This document shows, in pieces, positions 9,708 through 19,804 of a stretch of 64,000 nt of DNA. The stretch comes from Agapetus fuscipes (taxonomy: Eukaryota > Arthropoda > Insecta > Trichoptera > Glossosomatidae). The number at the start of each line of letters is the position of its first letter. Position 1 is the stretch's first letter. Location: assembly GCA_951799405.1 (NCBI GenBank), contig OX637362.1, positions 13,378,493 to 13,442,492 on the forward strand, given 5' to 3'. A model generated the notes under the pieces. The model was not told the DNA's origin and ran no database searches. It saw only the letters and a list, made by a program, of their open reading frames with translations. The translations under genes and the position numbers were made by a program.

Positions 9708-10400
9708 TGCCCGCTTTCCACTGCGAGCGGGGCGGACTCCGCACGGACTCCGCTCGACTAGCAACAGTAAATTTCATAGAAGTGCTTCCACCGACAGCGG
9801 AGTGAGCGGAGCGGACTGAGCGAGTAAAAATGAGTCCGCTGTGTCATGGTCTCGGCCGCTAGTTTTCAACGGACTCCGCTCCCCCGTGCCCCCCGAGCCA
9901 ACCCGCGCAGTTGCATGACAGTTGCTATTACAAGAAATGTGAAAGTACCCCGCGATAAAACACATCATACATGATTTACAAAAACACATCATACATTATT
10001 TTATAAATTTGAAAATATTAAAATGTATGTTTTATTTCAAACATCTACTTTTTATGTATTAAAGCAAAATAATACATTACTTTTTATTTTTCGAAACAAA
10101 AAACAAACTTTTTTTATTAATAATTAAAACGTTTGATCTGGGCGTAGGCTGCAACGAGCTGTCACACACTGTCTGTGGGCTCCGCTAAGCCCGCTGTAGA
10201 TGGAAGGCAAACAACTGTTTCATCTGACTCATCTCATTTCCCGCCTAGCTCACTCCGTCGAGCTCGTTGGCTGTGGAAGGCAAATTTCATTATTTTTTAA
10301 AACTCTTTCGCAATGGAAGGCCAAAACTATTTCACTACGCTCCGCTCAGCTATTTCCCGCTCCCGCTCAGCTATTTCCCGCTCGCAGTGGAAAGCGGGCA
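9708..10400. mobile_element. 693-bp non-autonomous PIF/Harbinger-like element
   Basis: Ends TGCCCGCTTTCCACTGCGAG and the exact complement CTCGCAGTGGAAAGCGGGCA, about 24 bp perfect. TAA lies on each side (9705-9707 and 10401-10403), the 3-bp TWA duplication typical of PIF/Harbinger. The outer 150 bp on each side are GC-rich with repeated CTCCGCT motifs and the middle is AT-rich. No transposase is encoded. The family assignment rests on the duplication and terminal repeats only. Confidence 0.75.
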
Positions 10401-10401
10401 T

Positions 10402-10466
10402 AAAACCTGGGTGGCATTGACAAAAGTGAACCAAGTATTTACAGTGTGAGGGCTAGCACTCCAACA
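10402..10466 (-). mobile_element. SINE-A fragment
   Basis: GGTGGCATTGACAAAAGTGA matches the reverse of the SINE-A 5' region. It is divergent and lies directly beside the Harbinger-like element. Confidence 0.5.
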
Positions 10467-10702
10467 TCAATGCCACCTCGGTGCCAGGGATAGGCAGCAG
10501 AAATTGCAAAATTTATGTTCACCCGAGGTTTTTTTTGTAAGTGCTCATGCAGCATGTAGTCCCCTTAGTGCTTGTTATTCTTATCTCCAACAGAGGTCAG
10601 TTCGAATGAGCGGTGTTTGTAACTGGGCAATTGTGTCTACCAGGTTCTGGGACCAGCCACTGCAAACGCACGTTCTCCGAAGACTTTGTTGGTCTACCGA
10701 CC

Positions 10703-10783
10703 TTTTCTGGGTGACATTGGCAAAGTGAACCATTTTGTACAGTATGGGTGGTCAGCCTCATACCAACCCATAAGTCAATGAAT
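10703..10783 (-). mobile_element. SINE-A 5' end fragment
   Basis: GGGTGACATTGGCAAAGTGA to AAGTCAATGAAT matches the 5' ~80 bp of SINE-A. Sequence between 10467 and 10702 contains only a weak forward echo (ATGTTCACCCGAGGT, near 10513). Confidence 0.65.
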
Positions 10784-11064
10784 ACAGCTCCCTGGCAGTT
10801 CGATATGTCTTAGTATTTGTAGCCAGTAACACTATCTGCTGTCCTCGTGTTTTTGTATTTTTCCCTCCTGTAATTATTTTTATTGAGTCGTTTTATCTGT
10901 AAATCCATAAACTGGAGCTTTATAAAATATGGCTCGTTTCATAAAAAACGTAATCATTCTAAGTGACGGTCTATCAGTATTTCGACTCTGAAATATTGAT
11001 CGAATAAATTGTGCGACAGTGTAAAGGGACTTTAAATTAAAGATGCAAAAATATAAACTAAGCT

Positions 11065-11345
11065 CCTACCGCTCCGTAGTCCAGTGGCAACACTTCAGAC
11101 TCGTAAATGGAAGGTTGTGGGCTGGAATCCCGGCTGAGGACAAAGTATATATCATTTATACTTTCAAATATGCTCTTCGCTGGGTTGAAAAATTCATAAA
11201 ACTTTTACCAAACACCGGTCACTAGAGGTTCATCCTTGCTTGAGAATTGGCGCTTTCTACAGCGACGATCAGGCTCGCAGAGGGCTTTTGAGGTGTGATA
11301 CACACAAAAGAAGCGCTCACCAAATAAATAATACTAATATTTATA
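11065..11345 (+). mobile_element. SINE-C with tail 1
   Basis: The tRNA-like head has TAGTCCAGTGGCAACAC and a damaged B-box (GGCTGGAATCC). The body lacks the GGTCCATCCAGCC to CAACTGG stretch through a small deletion near 11225. Tail 1 is complete with TTTTGAGGTGTGATACACAC and CGCTCACCAAATAAAT. Confidence 0.8.
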
Positions 11346-11550
11346 TACTCACTCTGTAATTGAACAGAAAAACCAATATTTCTAAAATATAGCACATAAA
11401 ACAAAACGATAGAAAAGTGGAAACCCCTTGTTTTTTTTATTAATTTGGTGTGGTGAGATTTTGTTATTTATTAAGCCTTTATTACTCAGATAAATAATAA
11501 ATTAATACGCCTGATTTTTCTTATTACTGTCCCTTTTTTACTTACTTAGG

Positions 11551-11812
11551 TTCCTTGACTTATAGGTTGGTATGCGGCTGACCACCCATACTGTAAAAAA
11601 ATGGTTCATTTTGCCAATGTCACCCCTGTTTCAGGGAAGGACGGCAAGAGTTGCAGGGCTTATGTTCATTTGAGATGGGTTCTTATAATGTAGGTCCACA
11701 TGCGGCATGTGTTAGCGCGAAATTATACATGTCTGCTTGTGGGAATGCATTTAATATAAATCTTAAATGATATATATATTTGCAGCTTAGATTAGATTAG
11801 ATTAGATTAGAT
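11551..11812 (+). mobile_element. SINE-A, full length, (GATTA)5 tail
   Basis: This is a complete forward copy from TTCCTTGACTTATAGGTTGG to the AGATTAGATTAGATTAGATT tail. It is among the cleanest copies and useful as a reference. Confidence 0.9.
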
Positions 11813-12524
11813 CATTAAGTTTAAGAAATAAAAATGGCAGGTTTAGGTATAAAGCGCTCTTAAATTGTTAACGTAAAGCGCTTATAAGCCATTATTTATT
11901 TCAATATTTTTCATTTAATTAAAAATAATAAATTTCTTTTCAAATGATGTATTAAATTTTATAACACTGAGAGAGAAAAAAAAAACAATTAGAAAAAAAT
12001 ACGGAGTGAACGAAAAAAACACATTATTTTTCACCCTAATATTTTAGTCTTAATTAGCAATTAAAAATATCACACCCCTCTTGTTTTCCTCTCAAAGCTT
12101 TTTTTTTTTTGTAATCTTCTTACACTTCCTGTTTTTTTGGCTGGAGCTTAATTAACCAGATATTTGCCTCGAAAATAGTGGATGAATAAAAAGTGTAAAT
12201 TTCCCGTTGGGTGTGAAGCCCGCTTAAGCCTAAGGAGAAATTTAATTTTGGAACTTTTTTTAATAAAGCCGGCTGCTCACGTTTGCACTTTGCAGCTAGA
12301 ATTCTCATTTTAAAAGCAGACTGAGCTGGAGCAAGGCAAGAAAAAACACATGAAAATAGAATTAACAGGTGATATACCGACTTAACGCAAGCCATTTAGT
12401 TCAAATTAGATATACCAGGTTAATTGTGGAAAAAATAAAGTAGATTTACTAGCAGCTGCTTTAAGCGACGTTTATGAATTAAAAAAAAGTTTTATTACTG
12501 CGTTCCTACCATGTATATACATAC
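11813..12524. other. Unassigned AT-rich sequence
   Basis: Contains A- and T-runs. No feature I can support. Confidence 0.4.
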
Positions 12525-12600
12525 ATATGACCCTGGATGAAATTTAAGAAGTATATAAGGACAGGAAGAAGTGGCGGCTAATCTGCAATGTTGATTCTCC
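12525..12600 (+). mobile_element. RTE LINE 3' end fragment
   Basis: GACCCTGGATGAAAT, then AAGGACAGGAAGAAGTGGCGG, equals the last codons of the RTE copy at 63.4 kb (MTLEEMKEVCKDRKKWR). Confidence 0.65.
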
Positions 12601-12628
12601 AGTAATATGATTTGCCTAACACATTTGA

Positions 12629-12885
12629 CTACTCTGTAGTCTAGCAGCTAACGCTTCGGATTCATAATCGAAAGGTAGTGAGTCCGATTGCTGATAGAGC
12701 AAACTTTTTTTTTTTAAGTTTGCTTTTAGCCCGGTTGAGAAATTCATGTCATTTTACCAAAAACCAGTCACCATAAGTCCATCCAGTTTTACAGAAACTG
12801 GGTCTTGCGTGGCGTTTTTTACAGAAATTATTATAGTTTGCAATGGTCTCTTTATGTGTGATTCGCACAAAAACAAAGCTCACAA
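12629..12885 (+). mobile_element. SINE-C, old divergent copy
   Basis: Head with TCTGTAGTCTAGCAGCTAAC, body with AAACCAGTCACCA and ACTGGGTCTTGC, tail-1 trace GTGTGATTCGCACAAAAAC. Divergence is clearly higher than at 28 or 57 kb. Confidence 0.65.
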
Positions 12886-12887
12886 TC

Positions 12888-13008
12888 CTTATTGCTGTAG
12901 AAAATGCCAAGTAAGACAAATTTACTGTAAGGCTGGATAAAACTATGGTGACTGGTGTTTGGTAAAGGCAGATGATTTTTTTAGCCAAACGAAAAGTCAT
13001 CTCTTATA
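12888..13008 (-). mobile_element. SINE-C fragment in inverted orientation
   Basis: ATGCCAAGTAAGACAAAT to AGCCAAACGAAAAGTC matches the body read on the minus strand. With the previous copy it makes a tail-to-tail inverted pair. Confidence 0.55.
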
Positions 13009-13024
13009 TTTATTTATTTAAAAA

Positions 13025-13431
13025 TGCAAACGAAACTAAGCTACACATATAATGATGATGATGATGAGATAATGATTTCTTTATAGCGCCGTTTCGTGAT
13101 GTAGTCACTCCAAGGGCGCTTATAGTGTAATGTAACTTCTTGCCGCGCTATCTCCAAATGGTTTCGCATGTGGCGAGTGGAACCTTTTTATTTTTACAGG
13201 TAAGCAGGCAACCCTTACGTCAATCACTTTAGTTGAAGTGGGGGCTTACTAGCTCCCGAGAGGCTGTTACTCATTTCTTGTGAAGGCTGAGTAAACCTTG
13301 CCCGTATTTTATTTTGGGGTTTGAAATAAAGACCGAAACGAGAAATCATTTCTGGCACCCTCGGTGGGATTCGAACCTGGGCTCACGGCATGGAATGCAA
13401 GCACTCTACCACTTGAGCTATCGACCGGACT
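13025..13431 (-). mobile_element. SINE-B split by a 69-bp L2 tail
   Basis: A complete minus-strand SINE-B. Its 3' block CTACACATATAGTG is broken after CACATATA (13051) and resumes at TATAGTGTAA (13121). The head keeps GGGATTCGAACCTGGGC and TTGAGCTATCGACCGG. Confidence 0.85.
13052..13120 (-). mobile_element. 69-bp L2-like 3' end insertion
   Basis: On the minus strand it ends CACGAAACGGCGCTATAAAG and a (CAT)n tail. TATA on both sides (13048-13051 and 13121-13124) is a possible 4-bp target duplication. Confidence 0.65.
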
Positions 13432-14258
13432 GATTATCTGGTGAAATTCGACTTTCGCTTTCTGGCTTTGAACGCAAGCGTTCTACCAATAGAACTGATT
13501 ATCAAAGCAGTATTTCCATATTATAATAATCACAGATTTTTGTAGTATTTTTCAAAGTATCATCTCGAAGTCTCACTTTGTTTTAAAATTGTTGCTACGC
13601 TCGCCGTAGCACCTTGGAGTGAGTATTTTTACTTCGTAGAGGGTTCCGTAAGCAATCAGTCCGTAGCAACACCGTAGCCTCTACGTGGCCACACCTGGGA
13701 TAGCTCTACGAAAAAGGGAAGCATCTACGTGGATTTAACAACGAATCATTCACATTTAACTTATAGATGCTATCAGAGCGCAACTGCAGATGGCTTTTGA
13801 GTTAAGAAAGATGAGAAAGAAATTAGTTTTTCTTTAAGGGTTTTAATATTAACTTTGTGACGATTCATTTTGAATTTATAAAGCCAAAATAAAAACACAT
13901 GAGTTGAGTTATTTATATTGAGCGCTTTTGAAGTGTTTACACACCAGATGCAGCAGGAATTAACACCCTAAAAATGATAGAATGTTGTAAAAATAAACAA
14001 AACGGCAATATTATAAATCTACAAATCACTGACGCTTCACCTACCTTCACCTTTCACCCCAGGCGCGTACATAGGGTATAGGCAAATCTATTTCAGAACA
14101 AACATTTTCTCTATTTCTTTAAAAAAACTCCTTTGAAATTGACTTTAGTGCTCCAGAAAAGAAGAAAAAAGAACTGTGGCTCCAATCTAACTTAAATTTT
14201 TAATTTTAAATCTGAATATCAAGCCTACATGCTTTTTTACCATATATTGCCTACCTTT
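13432..14258. other. Unassigned sequence
   Basis: GTTGCTACGCTCGCCGTAGC near 13589 and the related CCGTAGCAACACCGTAGCC near 13661 suggest a small degraded palindrome. Otherwise no feature is recognised. Confidence 0.4.
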
Positions 14259-14456
14259 GTCGGTGTTATGGCCGCGGGGATCAAGACAGGTTATTTGGAA
14301 CCGGATAACGCCGGTTCGAATCCCGCGACGATAACTTCGACCCTGGTTCAACAGATGCCGTTGCATGCACACAAGCTTCTGCTTTCGCATGAAGACAACT
14401 GGCCAGGCAAATAGGTTGGTGGATTGCATTCCTTTCCACAAATCTTTTTTTTTTTA
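14259..14456 (+). mobile_element. SINE-D, internally deleted
   Basis: tRNA Leu/Ser-like head: TTATGGCCGCGGGGATCAAG (A-box side) and CCGGTTCGAATCCCGC (B-box), with the long spacing expected from a large variable arm. The body begins GACCCTGGTTCAACAGATG and the 3' end has AATAGGTTGGTGGATTGCAT and an A/T-run. The AT-rich middle of other copies is replaced by a shorter, different segment. Confidence 0.75.
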
Positions 14457-14594
14457 AATTGCCTACCTATTAGACGCATGTGCCTGTATGGGATATACGT
14501 CCTTACTCTTCACCCTTCATCTCTCCTCACCCCGTCAAAGCTCTGCCCCTCAAAACTTTCCACTGAATACACAATTGCAGTTGTTTTTTGTCAG

Positions 14595-14660
14595 CTGTTT
14601 TCTTGAAAATGGTGTGTTAGCACTCCGAAAGCGCTCGAGATAGTAAACTCAACTAGTGAC
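14595..14660 (+). other. Hammerhead-like / Penelope-type terminal motif
   Basis: TCTTGAAAATGGTGTG and AGCACTCCGAAAGCGCTCGA resemble the motif at 16.7 kb. The box-1 core is degenerate. Confidence 0.4.
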
Positions 14661-15289
14661 GAACAACTTTGTTTTTATCATTGCTTTATTAACCGTCCTA
14701 CGCATATGAATGTACGCGATACGCAAACTTTGGGTGTACCATTCTGTTACATCTTATATCGCGTACGCGCTTGAGAAAAAAATACATATTTGAAAACTAA
14801 AAACCACTTGGCGTCCGCCTGAGTCACAAAGTCACGTCATTACAAGTCTAGACCAGTAGAAACTCAAGGGTAGGAAAAGCAATCGGTTGTTTGTTTGCAT
14901 ACTCTTCAAAAGTCAGGGGTACATGCATTTGAACAGGGTAATTTCACAAATTTTTGTATTCCATAAAATGATTTTTCAAAATGCATCTGCGTTTTTAAGA
15001 AAGTAAAATCTGGCTTACTTTTTAAATTATAGCTCTTAAAAATTCGCGCATATTCGATTTCCGGAAAAACAGGACATTTTTTATTTAGGCGGATGTGACG
15101 TCGACGGATCCTCGGATCCTTGAAGTGTACCGTTAGACCCAGGTAATCAATCGGTCTGATCCATCTACGCAACAGTGTGGCTAGCCGGCCGCGCTGCGTT
15201 TTGACGGGACTCAAATTCTCGGCATTTTATTTTCTAAAAATCTCAATGACAATACATGGTTGTGATCCTTGAAATGTACAATACACAAC
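14661..15289. other. Unassigned sequence
   Basis: No feature I can support. The reverse frame at 14906-15214 shows no known motif. Confidence 0.4.
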
Positions 15290-15494
15290 TAATCTAATCT
15301 AATCTAATCTAAGCTGCAAGGATATATATCATTTAAGATTTATATTAAGTGCATTCCCACAAGCAGACATGTATAATTTCGCGCTAACACATGCCGCATG
15401 TGGCCCTACATTATAAGAACCCATCTCAAATGAACATAAGCCCTGCAACTCTTGCCGACCTTCCTGAGACTGGGGTGACATTGGCAACCATTGT
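15290..15494 (-). mobile_element. SINE-A, missing its 5' ~50 bp
   Basis: Starts with a four-unit CTAAT tail and the AAGATTTATATTAAGTGCAT block shared with the 11.55 kb copy, and stops at GTGACATTGGCAACCATT. Confidence 0.8.
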
Positions 15495-15550
15495 GCTTTA
15501 AACCGTTTTCTCCACCACTGCAATTACCCTTGTCCTGATTATGTGTTGCC

Positions 15551-15552
<2 letters not shown>

Positions 15553-15594
<42 letters not shown>

Positions 15595-15848
15595 AAAAAT
15601 AGATTTGTGAAGAGGAATGCAATTCACCAACCTATTCTGCCTGGCCAGAAACAGGTATTAATATCATCATTTAATAATTCATTATTGTTTATTATTGATG
15701 AATTACTAAATAATAATTACCCAATAACATCTGTTGAACCAGGGTCAAAGTTAAAGTCAAGTGACCCAAGCGGGGATCGAACCAACGTTGTTCCATTCGA
15801 AACATGCTAGAAAGATCAGCCCTCTTGGCCCCCGCGGCTATAACCCCG
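15553..15848 (-). mobile_element. SINE-D, full length
   Basis: A 36-T run (poly-A tail on the minus strand), ATGCAATTCACCAACCTATT, an AT-rich middle, CTGTTGAACCAGGGTC, then the head with GGGGATCGAACCAAC and CCCTCTTGGCCCCCGCGG. The long homopolymer suggests a fairly young insertion. Confidence 0.8.
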
Positions 15849-16202
15849 ACTCAGAAACTATTTCTCAGAAAATAACGTAAAAGTAGGGAGGCTAATATAA
15901 TTTTTCATTGACGAAATGCTGTGCGTGTTGCATCGAGCCGTACGGCAAGCGTTAACGACTCTCCCGACTAACCGGCACATAAGAGTGTCAGCAGGAAAAA
16001 ACTCATTTTGAGTGGTCCTAAACCACGTGACCCCCCTGGGGGGCGTACGCTTTGATGTTAACGCTGGCGCTCCCAGGACTACCCCCAGCTTGATTATCTT
16101 CGCACCCTGTTAAACTTAAAAACACTGCTTTATAAAACAATGGCGCTCCGGTAAACGTCTGCTTTGATCAACGAGTTCGAAGTTTTCGGGTTATTCATCA
16201 TA
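15849..16202. other. Unassigned sequence
   Basis: No feature I can support. Confidence 0.4.
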
Positions 16203-16275
16203 GACCTTTACCAAGACCAGTTACCAAAGGTCCTTCCAACCTTACAGCAACTGGGTCTTGCTTGGGAATTGTCCC
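16203..16275 (+). mobile_element. SINE-C body fragment
   Basis: GACCTTTACCAAGACCAG to CAGCAACTGGGTCTTGCTTG. Head and tail are missing. Confidence 0.65.
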
Positions 16276-16308
16276 TTGGGAAAAACTTCAACCATGGTGG
16301 TAATAGGA

Positions 16309-16380
16309 AAAAATGGAGGCAACTCTGCAGAGGCTCTGGCCACCCCTAGCGGAATGGCGACAGAGTTACAGTTACAGTAT
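16309..16380 (+). mobile_element. RTE LINE 3' end with (GTTACA)n tail
   Basis: AAAAATGGAGGCAACTCTGC to AGAGTTACAGTTACAGT is nearly identical to the last 70 bases of the RTE LINE at 42.95-43.01 kb, including the stop codon and the short tail repeat. It is an extremely 5'-truncated copy or a related SINE tail. Confidence 0.75.
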
Positions 16381-16699
16381 GGTTGTTGGCCGTATTTAGC
16401 CATTTGGTGTGCTAGGCGCTGGGTTTTTTGGGGGTTCACCCAAATAATTGTTTCACTGCGTTTGGAAGATTGTTTAAGCTGTTTATTAGGAATTTAGTTC
16501 AGAAACTTACATCAGATTACACAAATTATATTGGATGAAAGCAAGCGGACATGTTGCAAGCGTGAATGTTCGAGAGAGAAGACGGAAGTCGGGCAGCTGT
16601 CAAAAACACTGACATGAAGTAGGCAGCAAAAACCACCATAGACAAGAATACGAATGCATCTTGGTAGGTATATTAAATCATTTAATGTTAAATTTTTAA
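16381..16699. other. Unassigned sequence
   Basis: No feature I can support. Confidence 0.4.
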
Positions 16700-16765
16700 C
16701 AGTTGTTCTCTTGATAATGGTGTGATACCACTCCGAAAGCGCTCGAGATAATAAACCAACTCGTC
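16700..16765 (+). other. Hammerhead-like / Penelope-type terminal motif
   Basis: CTTGATAATGGTGTGATACC, ACTCCGAAAGCGCTCGAG, ATAATAAACC. A GGTGTGATACC hairpin sits between the two core-like boxes. The same layout is seen at 5.3, 14.6 and 46.1 kb. Confidence 0.45.
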
Positions 16766-16785
16766 AAGAAAAAAACTGTTTTTTT

Positions 16786-17063
16786 AAGAAATCCTGTGCG
16801 GGAAACTCCCTAGATTTCAGAGACTTTAGTGTTGTTTACAAGCTTGGTCGTCAATACAAAGCGCCAATACTCAAACAAGACCCTGTTGCTAAAAGGCTGG
16901 ATGGATAATTAGAGACTGGTCTTTGGTAAAGGTTTTATGTATTTTTCAACCCAGCGAAGAACATATTTGAAAAAACTGATAGATTATTGTGCTATACCGG
17001 GATTCGAACACACAACCTTCCATCTATGATTCCAAAGTTTTACCACTAGACTACGGACCGGCC
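16786..17063 (-). mobile_element. SINE-C with tail 2
   Basis: Tail 2 (GGAAACTCCCTAGATTTC) with a short deletion, the body, then the head GGGATTCGAACACACAACC and CTAGACTACGGACCGGCC. No 5S segment. Confidence 0.8.
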
Positions 17064-17451
17064 ACTGATCACGTATGTTTTTTTTTTAATGGATGACTCA
17101 TTTCTTTTGAAATTTGTCATTCGATGTCTCAAATACGAATTTGGAAGTCCTCTGTTTGGTTAAACTTAAAAAAAATACGTTTTAATATTGTCTGTTATAC
17201 AATAGACAGGCCATGCTGTCAGTCGTTTGACATGTTAACTGTTGAATTTTCAGCGTCGTAAAAGTGAATAGGTCAATTAAAAATATTAATCATTCAGGGG
17301 AAGGAAGTTAACACTCTTTTCAGAAAGTCTTTTTTTTGTAGCAAAGAAAACCATTTTGGTAGACGTTTTAAAGACTGCAATAGGTCTTGAAAGCCTTTGA
17401 AATGTGTATTCTAAAATATATTTCAACATTTGAATAATTAATTTTAAAAAA
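17064..17451. other. Unassigned sequence
   Basis: No feature I can support. Confidence 0.4.
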
Positions 17452-17650
17452 GCACCACCCATACTATAAAAAATAGCTCACTTTACCAATATCACATTTC
17501 AAAGGCTCTCACACCTCTCACACCTGTCAGCAAAAGTTGATGATCATTTGAGGCTTGAATTTTAATTTTTAAGTACGCAAAACACATGCAGCATTTGTAA
17601 GCGCAGATTAACACTTGTCTGCTACATCTTTGCAACTTAGGTTATAGATG
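17452..17650 (+). mobile_element. SINE-A, old divergent copy
   Basis: ACCACCCATACTATAAAAAA, GTCAGCAAAAGTTGATGATC, CATGCAGCATTTGTAAGCGC and CTTTGCAACTTAGG are in the right order with many changes and small deletions. Confidence 0.65.
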
Positions 17651-17760
17651 AGTGGTCAGATTCATAACAGCCAATAATTCAAACAACAACAAAAATATAA
17701 TATACCTTCCCTAAAAAAGATAAAAAAAAAACAAACAATTCATGAGAACGTCAATGAAAT

Positions 17761-18598
17761 GAGTCGTATAAATGCAAACGCCGTCAACTCCTTACGCGAT
17801 GATTTTGAGAAAAATAAACTTTTAAACTTGTAAAACGACAACACCAGTTGGAGATGACGGCGTTTGCACGAAATCATACTCTTTCAATGAAAATTACGAA
17901 AGATTAAGTGAGGTTTACATTATATCGCACACAGCAAATGATTTGTTACACTGCGCAGAATCAAATTCAATCATTATTATTTTTTTTTTTTTTTTTAAAT
18001 AATTTATTCAACAAAACAGGAAAATACATTAAAATATATAAAACAATAATAAAAATATATACAATTGATGTTGTACCTTCCCAATTACAATGTTGACATT
18101 AAATATAAGTATTAAAAATAAAAAGAATATAAAAAAGAATATAAATATAAATACTAATGACAGTAAGATATTTTTTCATACAATGTTGACATTAAATATA
18201 AGTATTAAAATAAAAAAAAGAATATAAATATAAATACTAATGATAGTAAGATTTTTTTTTTTTTTTTTTTTCAAACACAAAATATAAAATATAAAAACCT
18301 CTTAAAATAATCATGATAACCGTAATGACACCAAACAATAAGAGATAAAAACAGAATTACATATATCAAATCAGCTTTACATTCACTTGAACATGCCAAT
18401 ATTTTTAATTATAATTTTAATTTTTCCCACTCACTAATACCTACACACTGAAATTCTAGTCAAAATTCATTATATTTCATGAACACGTTTCTATTATTAT
18501 TACAATTACAATTATTATTATTATTATTTTACATTTATTTTACATTATCTCAAAAATCATAAATTTTGAAGATGACGGCGTTTGCAGTTATACGACTC
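17761..18598. mobile_element. 838-bp element with 26-bp terminal inverted repeats
   Basis: Ends GAGTCGTATAAATGCAAACG and CGTTTGCAGTTATACGACTC (imperfect 26 bp), flanked by AAAT on both sides as a possible 4-bp duplication. A second right-end-like motif (GATGACGGCGTTTGCA) at 17856 lies inside. The interior is extremely AT-rich, with a ~94-bp tandem duplication (18087 and 18181) and poly-T runs. No transposase frame. Superfamily unknown. Confidence 0.65.
18087..18262. repeat. Tandem duplication of ~94 bp
   Basis: ACAATGTTGACATTAAATAT begins both units (18088 and 18181). The second unit has a small deletion in the A-rich part. Confidence 0.8.
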
Positions 18599-18765
18599 AA
18601 ATACAATGTAACAATAAAAATGAACATTTTAAATTTGAAAGCCTTTCTGCCAACATTACAGATCAATGACCGTTTTTTTTTGTGTTCGAAAAATTATTTA
18701 AAAGGGTTTTTTTATTTTGATTTTAATCCCAATTTCTTGTATTATTTTTGCTACGAGTAGGCATC

Positions 18766-19130
18766 AATTCTGCGAGAGCTGCAGTGGCTTTGGTTCTCAG
18801 AAAGAGTCAAGTACAAACTGTGTGTCAAGGTAAAATACATCCTAGATGGACAAGCAACAGAATACCTTAGAGAACTATGTCAGATGCAGCAAGCTACAAA
18901 CACCAGGACTCTGAGGTCAGCTAATGTAGGCTCTGCAAGGCTGAGCTTGCCCCTCGGGGCAACCTCAACCAACTTCGGTGATCGGACATTCTTGGTTTCG
19001 AGGCCAATGGCTTGGAACGAGCTGCCGGTTGAGGTGAAGAAGGAAAGAGACAGGGCAAACTTCAGGAGGAAGCTGAAGACGCACCATTTTGTAGTCATAC
19101 TGTTATGTTATTTTACAACATATAAAAAAA
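18766..19130 (+). pseudogene. L2-like LINE, ORF2 C-terminus
   Basis: Encodes LRELQWLWFSERVKYKLCVK, TRTLRSANVGSARLS, NFGDRTFLVSRPMAWNELPV and FRRKLKTHHF, the L2 C-terminal signature (LHWL...LRSA...FGDR.F....WN.LP...F...LKTHLF). 5'-truncated. It joins a family G copy directly at about 19138. Confidence 0.75.
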
Positions 19131-19137
19131 ACAATCT

Positions 19138-19665
19138 CGAAGTGTGCAGTGTGTGTTTGTGGGCCGAACAGAGCCGAACGGTCACGGAAGCAGCCGGACT
19201 GCGACGTGGGATCTGATCGGGCTGTCGATTATCGCTCGGCAGTCCTGGGCGAGACGTCGGCGACAAAGCACCAAGCACCCAAGCAACGGAGCTCCCTCCC
19301 CTTCTACTTGGAGCATCCGCCATCCAAGGCGCCCGCCTTGTAGACCAGAGACGGGTGCATAGGAGCGCCCACCCAGGGGCTCCGACGTGTGGAGGCGTCC
19401 GCCTCGAGAGCCACCGCTAGCCTGGGGTTCTGCCCCAGGCCTTCAGTTCGTAACTCCAGATTTAGTGACAAAGAGCAGGTCAGGCCCTTCCCTTATTTCC
19501 TCTTTTTCCCCCATATTATTACAGAAAATAAACCCTTATTTGTTCATGTTAAACTTATATTTTAATTATAAAACCCTTACCCAAAGTACAAGTGAGCAAC
19601 CGAAAGAAAGAACCCCACGCCCTGAGAGTGATGCTGATGAGAGCTAGCCGGAAGTAAGTATCCTG
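19138..19665 (+). mobile_element. Family G retroelement 5' region, copy 1
   Basis: A GC-rich block (19140-19455) with GGGCCGAACAGAGCCGAAC ends in hairpin CCTGGGG-TTCTG-CCCCAGG (19424-19442). An AT-rich leader follows with AAAATAAACCCTTATTTG, then a short acidic coding start KERTPRPESDADES. The same order occurs at 38.2-38.6 kb and, in reverse, at 32.06-32.62 kb. The GC-rich block could be a Penelope pLTR or a leader. I do not recognise the family. Confidence 0.55.
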
Positions 19666-19761
19666 GAGATACCTTTCAATTTTAACATAACAATACCTAG
19701 GAATACAAGCGGTCTTGTGATTAAATTTTAATGAATACGACACTTTAAAGAAATTAACCAA

Positions 19762-19766
<5 letters not shown>

Positions 19767-19804
<38 letters not shown>

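Noticed and set aside
9774..9992. GC-rich CTCCGCT motifs near 9.7 and 10.35 kb as a CpG-island promoter
   Set aside because: They lie symmetrically inside the terminal parts of a TIR element with a TAA duplication.
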